64,000 nucleotides of DNA. Source: Chitinophagaceae bacterium DXS (lineage in GTDB: Bacteria; Bacteroidota; Bacteroidia; Chitinophagales; Chitinophagaceae). The translations under genes were made by a program, and so were the position numbers. The notes under the pieces are model-generated. The model was not told the origin of the DNA. It did not search any database and saw only the letters and a list, made by a program, of their open reading frames with translations. The stretch is from the NCBI GenBank assembly GCA_030345135.1, contig CP128386.1, positions 5,781,327-5,845,326 of the forward strand, written 5' to 3'. This document shows positions 55,041 to 64,000 of this stretch, in pieces (position 1 is the stretch's first letter; each line of letters starts with the position of its first letter).

Positions 55041-55904
55041 ATGCAATTGTACACGATCGACACGGAACTGTTTAAACTGGACGGCGGCGCTATGTTTGGC
55101 GTTGTTCCCAAAACCATCTGGAACAAGCTTAATCCTTCTGATGAAAACAATCTTTGTACATGGGCGATGCGTTGCCTGCTGATAGAGGATGGTAACAGGT
55201 TAATGCTGATCGACAATGGCATCGGTGATAAACAGGATGCAAAATTTTTCAGCCATTATTATCTGCATGGTGACAATACGCTCGAAAAATCTTTAAAGAA
55301 ACATGGTTTTAGTAAAGAGGATATAACAGATGTCATTCTCACCCACCTGCATTTTGATCATTGCGGTGGTAGTGTTGACAGGGTTGATGGAAAGCTTGTG
55401 CCGGCTTTTAAAAATGCAGTATACTGGAGCAATGAACGCCACTGGAAATGGGCAACGGAGCCGAATGCACGTGAAAAGGCTTCGTTCCTGAAAGAAAATA
55501 TTCTACCAATACAAGAAGCAGGGCAGCTTAAATTTATTGAAACGCCGGAAGGTGATAGTGGTGACAAACTCGCTTCTACACATTTTACAGATAACATATC
55601 CATGAGATTTGTAAATGGTCATACCGATATGATGATGCTTCCGCAGATCGCTTATAAAGGGAAAACACTTGTGTACGCCGCAGATCTGTTGCCTTCTGTC
55701 GCTCACCTGCCTTTGCCTTATGTTATGGCGTATGATATGTTTCCATTAACCACATTAACTGAAAAACAGCAGTTTCTTAAAGAAGCGATCGAAAACGATT
55801 ATATTCTCTTCTTTGAACATGACAAAGACATTGAATGCTGCAGCCTTCAACAGACAGAAAGAGGAGTAAGGCAGAAGGATATTTTTAAATTAATCGAGAT
55901 ATAA
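55041..55904 (+). CDS. MBL-fold metallohydrolase (lactonase-like)
   Basis: The 287-residue product has LTHLHFDHCGG, VNGHTDMMMLPQI and AADLLPSVAHL, the metal-binding signature of MBL hydrolases of the AttM/lactonase type. It lies 26 bases after the MFS gene and is probably co-transcribed. The substrate is unknown. Confidence 0.85.
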   Translation: MQLYTIDTELFKLDGGAMFGVVPKTIWNKLNPSDENNLCTWAMRCLLIEDGNRLMLIDNGIGDKQDAKFFSHYYLHGDNTLEKSLKKHGFSKEDITDVILTHLHFDHCGGSVDRVDGKLVPAFKNAVYWSNERHWKWATEPNAREKASFLKENILPIQEAGQLKFIETPEGDSGDKLASTHFTDNISMRFVNGHTDMMMLPQIAYKGKTLVYAADLLPSVAHLPLPYVMAYDMFPLTTLTEKQQFLKEAIENDYILFFEHDKDIECCSLQQTERGVRQKDIFKLIEI

Positions 55905-56027
55905 GCAAGTACAAAGTGAGAAGTACGAAGTACGTTTCGGCCAGCGCTTGCGTATATTCAAAATTGGATCAGGTGATGGAGCAAGCATGGACCTTAAGCT
56001 GACAGCTAATAGCTGATGGCTGATAGC

Positions 56028-56411
56028 TTAAAGCAGTTCTGTCGCCGGATCCCAATAAATTTTCCTGAAATCGACGATCTTATCATCTTCCACTTTTATT
56101 TTTTCTTTCTCGAGTAATTCCTGCATTTGCGTAGGAGTTTTAAAATGCATTTTGCCGGAGAGCATGCCGTTGCGGTTTACCACGCGGTGCGCGGGCACCT
56201 TAGGCTTTGCGGATGAAGCGCCATTCATTGCCCAGCCAACCATTCTTGCGGAGAGTTTTGTTCCAAGGTAATTGGCTATTGCGCCATAGCTTGTAACGCG
56301 GCCTTTGGGTATTTGCCGCGCAACATCCCACACATCTTCAAAAAAAGAGGGTTCTTCTTTGTTTTTCGATGGAAGCGATTGTTTGGAGGAGGCGGCTTTG
56401 GCTTTTTTCAT
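56028..56411 (-). CDS. Alkyltransferase-like protein (MGMT family without active Cys)
   Basis: The 127-residue product has the MGMT DNA-binding fold: RQIPKGRVTSYGAIANYLG and GWAMNGASS. In the alkyl-acceptor motif PCHRV the Cys is replaced: here PAHRVVNRNG. Such ATL proteins bind O6-alkylguanine and hand the lesion to nucleotide excision repair instead of reversing it. A Lys/Ser-rich tail precedes the domain. Confidence 0.88.
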   Translation of the reverse strand: MKKAKAASSKQSLPSKNKEEPSFFEDVWDVARQIPKGRVTSYGAIANYLGTKLSARMVGWAMNGASSAKPKVPAHRVVNRNGMLSGKMHFKTPTQMQELLEKEKIKVEDDKIVDFRKIYWDPATELL

Positions 56412-56725
56412 TTTCTAAAGATAAGTTTTTTGAACCCCGTCCGATCCGGCACGGGCGGGCACGGAGACAGGGCGACACGGAGAAACACGGGATCTTTTGC
56501 CACTAAGACAGAAAGGCACAAAGAAGCATAAAGATTTTTTGAACCACTAACACAAAGAACACCACGAAGCACAAAGAATTAAAGAAAGCGCTGCGCTAAT
56601 AAGGTCACAAAACCTTCGACAGACTTAGCTTACTAAGTACTTAACCTTCGTGCTGCTTTGTGTTCTTTGTGGTTCATCTCCGCAGGCTTAAACGTATAAC
56701 GTAAAACTTACAACGTACAACTCCC
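56412..56725. repeat. Intergenic dispersed repeats
   Basis: This gap carries an inverted copy of the GC-rich element CCCGTCCGATCCGGCACGGG, CACAAAGAAGCATAAAG and CACAAAGAACACCACGAAGC text, and ACGTATAACGTAAAACTTAC near 56690. No gene. Confidence 0.7.
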
Positions 56726-56935
56726 TTATAGCTCCGCACCATCTTCCTTCTTCTGCTGCGCTTCTTCAACCAATGCGCTTCGTAAAGGTTCCGGAACATT
56801 TTCATAATGATAGGGACAATTAGTGCAGCCCTTACCACAACAGAATCCCCGTTCCAGCAAATAAAGGCGCGTGAGCACCATCATGCCGTCTTCATTATAA
56901 TAGTAGTCTCTCTTTTCAATCAATGGCTTGCTCAC
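56726..56935 (-). CDS. DUF5522 family small Cys-rich protein
   Basis: The 69-residue product has FCCGKGCTNCPYHYENVP, four cysteines probably binding metal, and YYYNEDGMMVLTRLYLLERG before it. It overlaps the end of trmB by 20 bases. The function is unknown. Confidence 0.8.
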   Translation of the reverse strand: MSKPLIEKRDYYYNEDGMMVLTRLYLLERGFCCGKGCTNCPYHYENVPEPLRSALVEEAQQKKEDGAEL

Positions 56936-57620
56936 GGAGTTGATCTTTTAAGATGACATCTTTTTCATGTGGCAGGTTTGCAGGCAGGCTGAACTGTAAA
57001 TAGTGAATGCGGTTACTTTGCGCAATATCCAAACTTTCATAATGGGTCTTTATCTTCAAAACATCGCTTACATTTTCGTCCGCGTATACATCCTCTTTAT
57101 CGGTTAGCAATTCCAGTTCATACAATTTGATCACAGTTTTTGTAAAGTGATACAGGTCGGGACTGTCAGTCTTTAGGTTAATACGTCCGCCAGTCTGAAG
57201 GAAGTGTTTGTATAAGCGCAAATATTTAGGGTGAGTCAATCGCTTTTTCATTTTTGAAAAACGAAGCTGAGGATCAGGAAAAGTGATCCAGATCTCATTC
57301 ACTTCATCTTTTGCGAAATAATTGGTGATCTGGTCGATATGTGTCCGCAGAAAAGCAACATTTGTAAGTCCTTCATCCAATGCTGTTTTTGCGCCGCGCC
57401 AGATGCGATTTCCTTTAATATCTACTCCGATGAAATTTTTATCAGGAAATAGTCTGCCCAGTCCCAGTGCATATTCGCCTTTGCCACACGCAAGCTCCAA
57501 TACAATAGGGCGATCATTTTTGAAAAAATCATTCCATTTGCCCTGCATGTTTTCCGGATGCTCCAATACGTTGGCAAAACCTTTTATTTGCTCAAACCTT
57601 TCAAGTTTATTTTGACCCAT
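56916..57620 (-). CDS. trmB: tRNA (guanine-N7-)-methyltransferase TrmB
   Basis: The enzyme makes m7G46 in the tRNA variable loop using SAM. The 234-residue product has LELACGKGEYALGLG (SAM site), FIGVDIKGNRIWRGAKTA and ITFPDPQLRFSKMKKRLTHP, all characteristic. ATG 57620 (MGQNKLERFEQ) was chosen; an ATG at 57638 is also possible. Confidence 0.93.
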   Translation of the reverse strand: MGQNKLERFEQIKGFANVLEHPENMQGKWNDFFKNDRPIVLELACGKGEYALGLGRLFPDKNFIGVDIKGNRIWRGAKTALDEGLTNVAFLRTHIDQITNYFAKDEVNEIWITFPDPQLRFSKMKKRLTHPKYLRLYKHFLQTGGRINLKTDSPDLYHFTKTVIKLYELELLTDKEDVYADENVSDVLKIKTHYESLDIAQSNRIHYLQFSLPANLPHEKDVILKDQLREQAID

Positions 57621-57639
57621 GCGGCAAAGATAATTCATA

Positions 57640-58232
57640 GCTGTCAGCTATTGGCTATCAGCTTTGAGCGAACAGCTCTGAACTTTGCTTGTTCATGAAT
57701 TGGGAAATTGGAATACAATTTTTTTTATTGTCAATCATTTTCTCACGCCCAACGTCCTGAGAATGTTGCTATCGCCCCTTCAGGGCTTGATTGATCATAT
57801 TTTCTTCCCACGTAGGGCGTTGCCCCACGCTAATGCTGGACGCCCCTTCAGGGCTGGCTAACCGTACCCCGTTCATCATTCATAGGGCGTTGCCCTATGC
57901 TATTGCCGGCCGTCCCTTCAGATAATTTATATGTGCACAACATGCGCCGCTTGCATCTCAGCTTCCGGCATCCGAGTTCAAAAAACTCCCTACATCGTAA
58001 ACCGTACCCCTAACATCAAACATCGCTTCACATCGTACACCGTACATCTAACACCTTACATCCTACTAACTCCCGGCCTCTGTACCTCGTACCCTCCGAA
58101 TGCACATTCGGTGCGGGCGGGCTTCGTAATTCGTACTTAAAATGTCGTCATTCCTCACATGGTATACCATACATCTCACATCGTACACCGTACATCGTAC
58201 ATTAATATTATTTTAGCATCAAATTACAACCC
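57640..58232. repeat. Intergenic region with REP-like palindromes and text repeats
   Basis: Between 57770 and 57925 there are three REP-like units of the CTTCAGGGCTTG ... AGGGCGTTGCCC form (cores at about 57817, 57886 and the CCTTCAGGG repeats). 57975-58205 is ACATCGTACACCGTACATC text with a CCGAATGCACATTCGG hairpin near 58097. No gene is supported. Confidence 0.7.
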
Positions 58233-58898
58233 ATGCGATTAAGTAAGCACCTCTTTTTGTTTTTTTGCCTGACGCTGTTGTTTTCTGGTTATGTCTTCTC
58301 GCAGAGACCTTTCCAGGCGGATATAAATGCCTTTAAAAAGCAGGATAGCATTCAAATGCCGCCTGCGAATTCAATTTTATTTGTCGGCAGTTCTTCCTTT
58401 GCCAAATGGAAAGATGTACAGGATTATTTTCCCGGTTATACAATTATCAATCGCGGTTTTGGTGGTTCTTCCCTGCCGGATGTATATGGATATGCCAACG
58501 ATATAATTTTCCCTTACAAAGCAAAGCAGATCGTAATTTATTGCGGGGAGAATGATTTTACAGCTTCCGATACCGTAAGTGTTGCTACCGTGGTGGACAG
58601 AACTGTAAAGTTGTTTAATCTTATCCGCGATAAACAACCGAATGTAGCCATCCTTTACGTTTCCATGAAGCCGAGCCCAAGCCGCAGACTGCTGATGCCG
58701 AAATTTGAAAAAGCTAACGAGGTAATTAAAGCTTACCTGAGTACGCAGCCTAATACCGGCTATGCTGACGTGTATCACCCCATGCTTAACGAAAACAAAG
58801 AACCGCGTGAAAGCCTTTTTACTGATGATAACCTGCATATGAATGCTGAAGGATACGGCTTGTGGCAAACAATTATTCAGCCGCTGCTGGTAAGGTGA
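58233..58898 (+). CDS. Secreted SGNH/GDSL hydrolase
   Basis: The 221-residue product has a signal peptide (LFLFFCLTLLFSGYVFSQ) and the four SGNH blocks: LFVGSSSFA (nucleophile Ser), NRGFGGSS (Gly), YCGENDF (Asn) and DNLHMN (Asp/His). Such enzymes remove acyl groups from sugars or lipids. The target is unknown. Confidence 0.87.
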   Translation: MRLSKHLFLFFCLTLLFSGYVFSQRPFQADINAFKKQDSIQMPPANSILFVGSSSFAKWKDVQDYFPGYTIINRGFGGSSLPDVYGYANDIIFPYKAKQIVIYCGENDFTASDTVSVATVVDRTVKLFNLIRDKQPNVAILYVSMKPSPSRRLLMPKFEKANEVIKAYLSTQPNTGYADVYHPMLNENKEPRESLFTDDNLHMNAEGYGLWQTIIQPLLVR

Positions 58899-59099
58899 TA
58901 ATGAATAGCGCTTGTAGTGACGACTCAACAATCGTTGCGCTAGCGCTAAATGCAAATAAAATCAGCGTTGTTTATTGTGGTGTTTATTTCTGTAAAAATC
59001 GCAGGCCAATAAGCATAGCTTCCTAAAAAGATCTATTGCCATTGCTGACAATAAAGAAAATGGATTTTAAACGAAGACGAAATTGGATCTTTCATCCTT

Positions 59100-60785
59100 C
59101 TACTCCTCATATAACACCCGCACCAGATAAACTCCTTGTGCAGGCAACAAAATCTTCATGTTGTATGAACCATTGGTGATCTTTTGCTTTTTTACCATCG
59201 TCTCGTTGTACAACTGCCCGGCTGCTTCCAGTTGCTTGTATTGAGCATCGTTCACCTGCTGGGGAGAACCCATCTTTTTCCATACTTCATAAGCATTGCT
59301 GCGAGCACTGTCTATCTTGTATAGCAGGGCCGTTATTTTTTTTGCCGGAAGATGTTGAAAGTTGAGCGTAAGGCTCTGTGACGGCGCGGGCAAATCATCG
59401 TCATGATAATTCCATATCATAACGGATGTGGTTTTGCTGTCACCGGCCGCAAATGCGCCAAGATCCCTTTGTGTTCCCCGTACGCTGTTGTTTACTATGC
59501 TGTCAAAAGGAACTGCCGACGTATTGGCTATGTTCAGGCGATTACCTTTCATCATTGCATACATGCGGAATACGTTAAGAACAGGTTTGTCAACGCCGTT
59601 GGTTGCGAGGTCACGGAAGCCATAAAACCAGGGCTGGTTTTCAAATTCAAAGGACCAGCTAACAGCGCCTTCTATGGTAACGCCTGTCGATTTAGCTATA
59701 TCATAAATGCGGGAAAAGGAAGCTGCTGTATAACTTGAGTACATAGTTCCATTGCGATATGCATTTTCAGGATTGGTTGCCATACCGCAGGCTGCACAAC
59801 CTTCTGGATCGCACTCGCCAATGATTACAGGTAAGTTTTTGAAGGGTGAATTGCGCACCACATTGCAGCCTTTTATAATGTCCTTAAGCTGTGTTGCCAT
59901 GTTCATGCGCACGTGGCCATTTAAAAACTTCGGGCTGCCTTTTGCATGGAAAGAAATATAGTCCAGTGGGGCGCCTGTTTTGCCGGTTGCAGCATTCGTT
60001 TCGCTGGCGCAATGCGTTAAAAAGTTTTGTAAAAAACTTTCTGCCTTATCCCAGCCGGGGCCGGTGCTTGTTGGTCCGCCAATGCGTGTTCCGGGGCAAG
60101 CTCTTTTCACAGCATCAGCGGCATAGTCATACAGCTTGTAATATTCAGTAGGTGTGCCCTTCCAGTAACCAATATTCGGTTCGTTCCATACCTCCCAGTA
60201 CCAGCTGTTTACTTCCGTTTCACCATAACGTTGTACACAGTGCTTTACCCATTCATATACCAGGTTGCCCCATTTTGCATAATCTGTTGGCGGGTAAGCC
60301 CAGCCCGTGTACACTGAATCGTAAGCCACTCCTGGCTTCCAGTGGTGACGATAGGGATGAGGATGTGTTGAAAGAGCCTCTGGCATAAAGCCGATCTCTG
60401 CAATTGGTTTCATGCCGCGACTGATATATGCATCAAAAATGCTGTCTGCAATATGCCAGTTGTATACAGGTCTGCCGAGACTATCTTCGGTATAGGCATT
60501 GGTAGAGCCCCATTTTAGCGCAGCTTCTCCGTTTCCGCTGGTAAGCAGATTATGTGTCCGCACATATACAGGTATTTTGCTGAAGGAAGCGATTTCACTC
60601 AATAATTTTTTTCCATCCCTCATATACGTATAGTTCGGTTCATCATAGCCAAAAAAGGCCCATACAGGTTTCATCGGTTCGCCGGTTGCAGCGGCATCGA
60701 TGGTAATAGAAATTGGTGTGTTGTTTTGTGCAGAGCCGGCTGTGAAAAGGCAAATAAGCAGAACAAGAAAACTGTACTGTTTCAT
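59100..60785 (-). CDS. Secreted glycoside hydrolase, GH39-like
   Basis: The 561-residue product has a signal peptide (MKQYSFLVLLICLFTAGSAQ) and a TIM-barrel with WYWEVWNEPNIGYW (acid/base Glu) and PVIIGECDPEGC (nucleophile Glu), then a C-terminal beta domain (TTSVMIWNYHDDD). The pattern matches GH39 beta-xylosidases and alpha-L-iduronidases; the specificity is open. An AraC-type regulator gene lies upstream on the same strand. Confidence 0.82.
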   Translation of the reverse strand: MKQYSFLVLLICLFTAGSAQNNTPISITIDAAATGEPMKPVWAFFGYDEPNYTYMRDGKKLLSEIASFSKIPVYVRTHNLLTSGNGEAALKWGSTNAYTEDSLGRPVYNWHIADSIFDAYISRGMKPIAEIGFMPEALSTHPHPYRHHWKPGVAYDSVYTGWAYPPTDYAKWGNLVYEWVKHCVQRYGETEVNSWYWEVWNEPNIGYWKGTPTEYYKLYDYAADAVKRACPGTRIGGPTSTGPGWDKAESFLQNFLTHCASETNAATGKTGAPLDYISFHAKGSPKFLNGHVRMNMATQLKDIIKGCNVVRNSPFKNLPVIIGECDPEGCAACGMATNPENAYRNGTMYSSYTAASFSRIYDIAKSTGVTIEGAVSWSFEFENQPWFYGFRDLATNGVDKPVLNVFRMYAMMKGNRLNIANTSAVPFDSIVNNSVRGTQRDLGAFAAGDSKTTSVMIWNYHDDDLPAPSQSLTLNFQHLPAKKITALLYKIDSARSNAYEVWKKMGSPQQVNDAQYKQLEAAGQLYNETMVKKQKITNGSYNMKILLPAQGVYLVRVLYEE

Positions 60786-61257
60786 GGTGCAAGTGGTTGT
60801 TACAGGTTTTTACAACTGTAAAAATGACTGGTAATTGGTAAGATAGCATGCAATGACATTTTTACCAAATTCACTTAAGTAATTCAATATACCTGAGTCA
60901 ATGCTGTTCCTGTATCAAGTACGATTTACGAAGCCCGCCCGCACCGAATGCGCATTCGGACGGGTACGAAGTACCTGGTTCGGGCCTGCTTTGCTTTTTG
61001 CAACCTCTTAAGGAAACGACGTTCATACCTGAATTACGAAACTGTCACAAGCAGATCGATAAAATGCAGCTGCCGGCGGTCATCCGATCGCTATGTGCGA
61101 CTGTCTCTTTAATGCAATTAGTTTTACATGATCAGCCTTTTTCGGTGCGATAAAAACAGAACGGCCGTAAATCGTTCACACTGGCAACAAGTATTTACGG
61201 GAATAGACAGATCTCTCCGGTGCCTGTGGCTAATAGCTAATAGCTGAAAGCTGATAG
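60786..61257. other. Gap between the GH39-like and AraC genes
   Basis: 60915-60980 holds a CCCGCCCGCACC...CGGACGGG hairpin inside a TACGAAGTAC repeat. 61228-61260 holds AGCTAATAGCTGAAAGC repeats. Between 60990 and 61220 I see no gene, strong hairpin or repeat. Confidence 0.6.
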
Positions 61258-62181
61258 CTATCGAATCAGATCACAAGGCTTCAATCCCGTGTGTTTCTTA
61301 AATGCGGCGCTAAAATGGGAGATGGAAGAATAACCCAGCAATGCGGAAACATCGGTAACGCTCAATCCTTTTTCATACAAAAGATACTTGGCGTGTTCCA
61401 TTCTTTGCTGCTGGTAAAAATCAAATATGGTTGTACCGAACACTTCTTTGAATCCTTTCTTAAGATAGCATTCATTCATTGCAACCTTACGGCTCAATTC
61501 CTTAATGGTGATTGGATCACCAATGTGCTGCAGCAGTATTTCCCTTGCCTGGTAAATACGCTCGCGGCCAGATTCATCAGCAAGAAACTTACATACAAAT
61601 CCTTCTTCTTTTTCGTCAATCAAACATTCAAGGCTGTACAATAAAAGCTCATGAACTTTTGCATTGGTGAAGATGTTTTCAAGCGAGCCCGTATAGCTAT
61701 GATTTAACAAGGCGTCAAGCGACATCCGTTTACGGCTGCAAACGGGAAATATTTTTGTAAATGAATTCGGGTGTTTAAAAGCCAGTACCTCATCCTTACG
61801 ATTGCTCAGTTTAACATTGTGAACAAACTGATGCAGAAAGGTTGAAGAGAAATGGAAAGAAAAAACATCTATTGTTTCATGTTTGCCGCTGCAATTCTGC
61901 GTTGGAATTTCAGAACAGTCTGCACAACTCTTTTCAAAACAATATTTGTTTCCGCTAATGCAAAACCGCAGTTCCAGGAAGTTTTCTTCAGCGCGGGTCG
62001 GACTATAATGGTACACAAGCATTCCGGTATCATCGCTGTTCCACTTTTGATCGGGATAATAGCGACGAATAACGTACTGAATAGAACCTGGAATGTGCTG
62101 CTCCTTTAGGTGGAGAAGATTCATTGAAGGCTCGATGGTGTTCCGGTGGGCAACTTTCAGTATATCTAATACCTGTAACAT
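61258..62181 (-). CDS. AraC-family transcriptional regulator
   Basis: The 307-residue product has two C-terminal helix-turn-helices (ITIKELSRKVAMNECYLKKG and LSVTDVSALLGYSSISHFSA) and ends in HTGLKPCDLIR. The N-terminal sensor part has an unusual Cys cluster, FEKSCADCSEIPTQNC, as in the PchR-like group; metal or redox sensing is possible. It may regulate the neighbouring GH39-like gene. Confidence 0.88.
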   Translation of the reverse strand: MLQVLDILKVAHRNTIEPSMNLLHLKEQHIPGSIQYVIRRYYPDQKWNSDDTGMLVYHYSPTRAEENFLELRFCISGNKYCFEKSCADCSEIPTQNCSGKHETIDVFSFHFSSTFLHQFVHNVKLSNRKDEVLAFKHPNSFTKIFPVCSRKRMSLDALLNHSYTGSLENIFTNAKVHELLLYSLECLIDEKEEGFVCKFLADESGRERIYQAREILLQHIGDPITIKELSRKVAMNECYLKKGFKEVFGTTIFDFYQQQRMEHAKYLLYEKGLSVTDVSALLGYSSISHFSAAFKKHTGLKPCDLIR

Positions 62182-62403
62182 GTGCGGGCAAAATTAATGT
62201 ATCTACATATAAGTGCAAGCAGGCGCTTGTCATTAGAATGTAAAACGATTAGCCAAATGCTGCAATAAGCGTTCTTATTGTCGGGAAGAAAAGATCATTT
62301 GAAAGCTGCTGATCCCTATCTTTGGTTTTTACAGATCAGGCTAAACGCTTAAAATGTAATTATTGGAAGTTATGCTACCGTTAACCTTTTAAACACTCCC
62401 TGC

Positions 62404-62868
62404 ATGTACCCGCCTGAAAATGAATCCTCTCTATTAGAAATAGAGCTCGAATTGGAGCTAAACAAAGAGCCTGCAACAAAGGGCCAGAGATTGGTCAATT
62501 GTATTATTGATACGATAATATACTTGATATCATGGTATGTGCTTATGGCGACAATTGTGACTGCATTGAATTTAATGGGAAGCATGACAGATAGCTATAC
62601 GGACACGATCGCAATTTTATTCAGCCTATCCCCCTGTTTACTTTATGTTCCTTTTTATGCTTTTTCTGAATGGATTTCCCGGGGCAGAAGTGTCGGAAAA
62701 TTTATCACAAAAACAAAAACGATCAGGCTCGACGGCAGCAAGTTTACCTTTAAAGATGCGCTATTGAGAAGCCTGATCCGCCTCATTCCCATAGAGCCAT
62801 TTACAGCTTTTTCAAATCGCGGCCCATGGCACGACAGGTGGACCAAAACCCGGGTGGTAAAGAAGTAG
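62404..62868 (+). CDS. RDD family membrane protein (copy 1)
   Basis: The 154-residue product has two or three hydrophobic helices. The N-terminal QRLVNCIIDTIIYLISW contains the RDD-type Arg/Asp positions; GRSVGKFITKTKTIRLDG and FKDALLRSLIRLIP complete the domain, ending in GPWHDRWTKTRVV. Function unknown. It is a tandem duplicate of the next gene. Confidence 0.85.
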   Translation: MYPPENESSLLEIELELELNKEPATKGQRLVNCIIDTIIYLISWYVLMATIVTALNLMGSMTDSYTDTIAILFSLSPCLLYVPFYAFSEWISRGRSVGKFITKTKTIRLDGSKFTFKDALLRSLIRLIPIEPFTAFSNRGPWHDRWTKTRVVKK

Positions 62869-62925
62869 CCAATCATCAACATCTAATAAGAAAATATTTT
62901 TCGCCTTAAATTAAACACCAACAAC

Positions 62926-63390
62926 ATGTACCCAACCGAAACAGAACCATCGCTATTGGAGATTGAACTGGGATTAGACCGGGAACCCGCGTCATTATGG
63001 CAGCGTTTCGCGAATTTTTTAATTGATCGCATAGTCTTCTGTGTCTTTCTTTTTTTCCTTGGCTTTATTGCCGCGCTTGTAGATGCAAGGCAGACAGCAA
63101 TTTATGTTGAAGAAATAAAGGGTAACTTCTTTTTAAATTACCTTGTGACATGCGTCGTTCTTATGATTTTTTATACACTTGTAGAAGGCATGTGCGGCGG
63201 CCGGACATTGGGTAAATTGATAACGAGGACTCGTGTGGTTAGAGAAGACGGTGCACCATTTGGATGGAAGGACGCTTTGCTACGTAGTCTCTGCAGGGTA
63301 GTTCCGTTCGAAGAATTAAGCGCTTTTTTCGGAGACGGGTTTTGGCATGACAAATGGACGAAGACAAAAGTTGTAAAAATCATCAATTAA
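62926..63390 (+). CDS. RDD family membrane protein (copy 2)
   Basis: Also 154 residues, with the same start (MYPTETEPSLLEIEL), helix plan and ending (FWHDKWTKTKVVK) as copy 1, and 57 bases after it. The core QRFANFLIDRIVF and GRTLGKLITRTRVVREDG show the RDD domain. The inner helices differ strongly, so the duplication is old. Confidence 0.85.
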   Translation: MYPTETEPSLLEIELGLDREPASLWQRFANFLIDRIVFCVFLFFLGFIAALVDARQTAIYVEEIKGNFFLNYLVTCVVLMIFYTLVEGMCGGRTLGKLITRTRVVREDGAPFGWKDALLRSLCRVVPFEELSAFFGDGFWHDKWTKTKVVKIIN

Positions 63391-63667
63391 GTTGCCTCGG
63401 AGTTAAATTGATTTAGCCCAAAAAACAAAATTTTTGCGCTTTTTTGCTTATACATGCATTTATTTAAGGTCAGGTTGCCAAAAACATCTTCAATTAGAAC
63501 AATATTGTATCTTACTTTGATAGCCACCGGTTAATAATCGCCATTTTGCCTAAAATCCTTCACTTTTTATGCACATTTCAGTGATAAAATTAAGCTATCC
63601 TTACCATGTTTTTGTTTAACTTCGCCCACTTGCAAAATACTAATTAAACAACGTTTGATTCAATAAT

Positions 63668-64000
63668 ATGAGCGAAGAGTTACAGCAGGAAGTTGCCCCA
63701 GCGCAAAATGTTTACGGTGCAGATAGTATACAGGTTTTGGAAGGTCTTGAAGCGGTTAGAAAACGTCCCGCCATGTATATTGGAGATGTCGGCATCAAAG
63801 GTCTTCACCACCTTGTTTACGAGGTAGTTGACAACTCCATCGATGAGGCGCTTGCCGGTTATTGCAAAAACATTACTGTTACCATTCATGAAGATAATTC
63901 AATTAAGGTAGTAGACGACGGTCGTGGTATCCCTACAGGTATCAACACCAAAGAAGGTGTGAGCGCCTTGCAGTTGGTAATGACCGTTCTGCATGCCGGT
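63668..64000 (+). CDS. gyrB: DNA gyrase subunit B, 3'-truncated by window edge
   Basis: The 111 visible residues include [36 protein letters not shown] with the ATP-site Glu/Asn region and [17 protein letters not shown] (GHKL ATPase). This is the N-terminus of GyrB; ParE is less likely, from the typical Bacteroidota start. The gap before it (63391-63667) shows no further gene. Confidence 0.95.
   Translation, partial: MSEELQQEVAPAQNVYGADSIQVLEGLEAVRKRPAMYIGDVGIKGLHHLVYEVVDNSIDEALAGYCKNITVTIHEDNSIKVVDDGRGIPTGINTKEGVSALQLVMTVLHAG

Overview
The window reads as chromosome of a Bacteroidota bacterium, most likely of the Chitinophagaceae. Reasons are the TonB-dependent receptor with an N-terminal carboxypeptidase-like domain, a complete SUF operon, the DUF3098-uppP pair, mqo, large hybrid kinases, FtsX-type permeases, TAnnTTTG -7 promoter elements, little sign of Shine-Dalgarno sequences, and many intergenic repeats of a kind common in this phylum. 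It opens inside a 2H phosphoesterase gene and closes inside gyrB.

Region 1 (1-5.4 kb) holds an AT-rich accessory block: a retron-type reverse transcriptase (NAxxH, YLDD and VTG motifs), preceded by a small membrane-anchored protein and a nested inverted repeat. A secreted alpha/beta hydrolase and an FtsX-like permease follow.

Region 2 (5.4-13.4 kb) is the most striking part, an apparent RNA-repair island. On the minus strand, in transcription order, lie a Ro/Rsr protein (TROVE plus vWA), five tandem Y RNAs, two RlaP-type nucleotidyltransferases and RtcB RNA ligase. Three of the Y RNAs carry tRNA-like modules in circularly permuted order (T-arm, acceptor-like hairpin, D-arm), one keeps only a T-arm, and one has no tRNA-like part. 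A WYL-domain regulator is divergent from rsr, and the shared intergenic region carries two copies of a CTGCGCAG-N5-TTGCGYAG motif. A BCS1-like AAA ATPase, apparently frameshifted at an A10 tract, is convergent with the WYL gene.

Region 3 (13.7-22.2 kb) has a lone SDR gene and the operon sufA-B-C-D-S-E-T, with a SufR-like Fe-S regulator divergent from it. Region 4 (22.2-30.3 kb) has an MBL-fold hydrolase, a GntR/FadR regulator with an Fsr-type exporter (two matching operator-like palindromes), and a sulfur-handling operon: Crp/Fnr regulator, TauE, MBL-rhodanese fusion and split YeeE/YedE transporter. Region 5 (30.5-37.5 kb) is a signalling cluster with CheB, CheR, a REC protein and two multi-domain histidine kinases. 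Region 6 (37.6-43.8 kb) has mqo, a TonB-dependent receptor and a beta-helix lipoprotein that share an upstream motif with the receptor.

Region 7 (44.3-51.9 kb) is a pectin/uronate-utilisation cluster: DUF4432, KduD, DUF4861, KduI, DUF2264 and GH88. It has LacI-type operator palindromes at both ends and a roughly 224-bp tandem repeat array in the middle. Region 8 (52-64 kb) holds housekeeping and miscellaneous genes: DUF3098, uppP, an MFS transporter, an MBL hydrolase, an alkyltransferase-like protein, DUF5522, trmB, an SGNH hydrolase, a GH39-like enzyme, an AraC regulator, two tandem RDD proteins and gyrB. Intergenic regions are rich in short dispersed repeats.

All calls come from reading the sequence and remembered family motifs. 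No database search or folding program was run.
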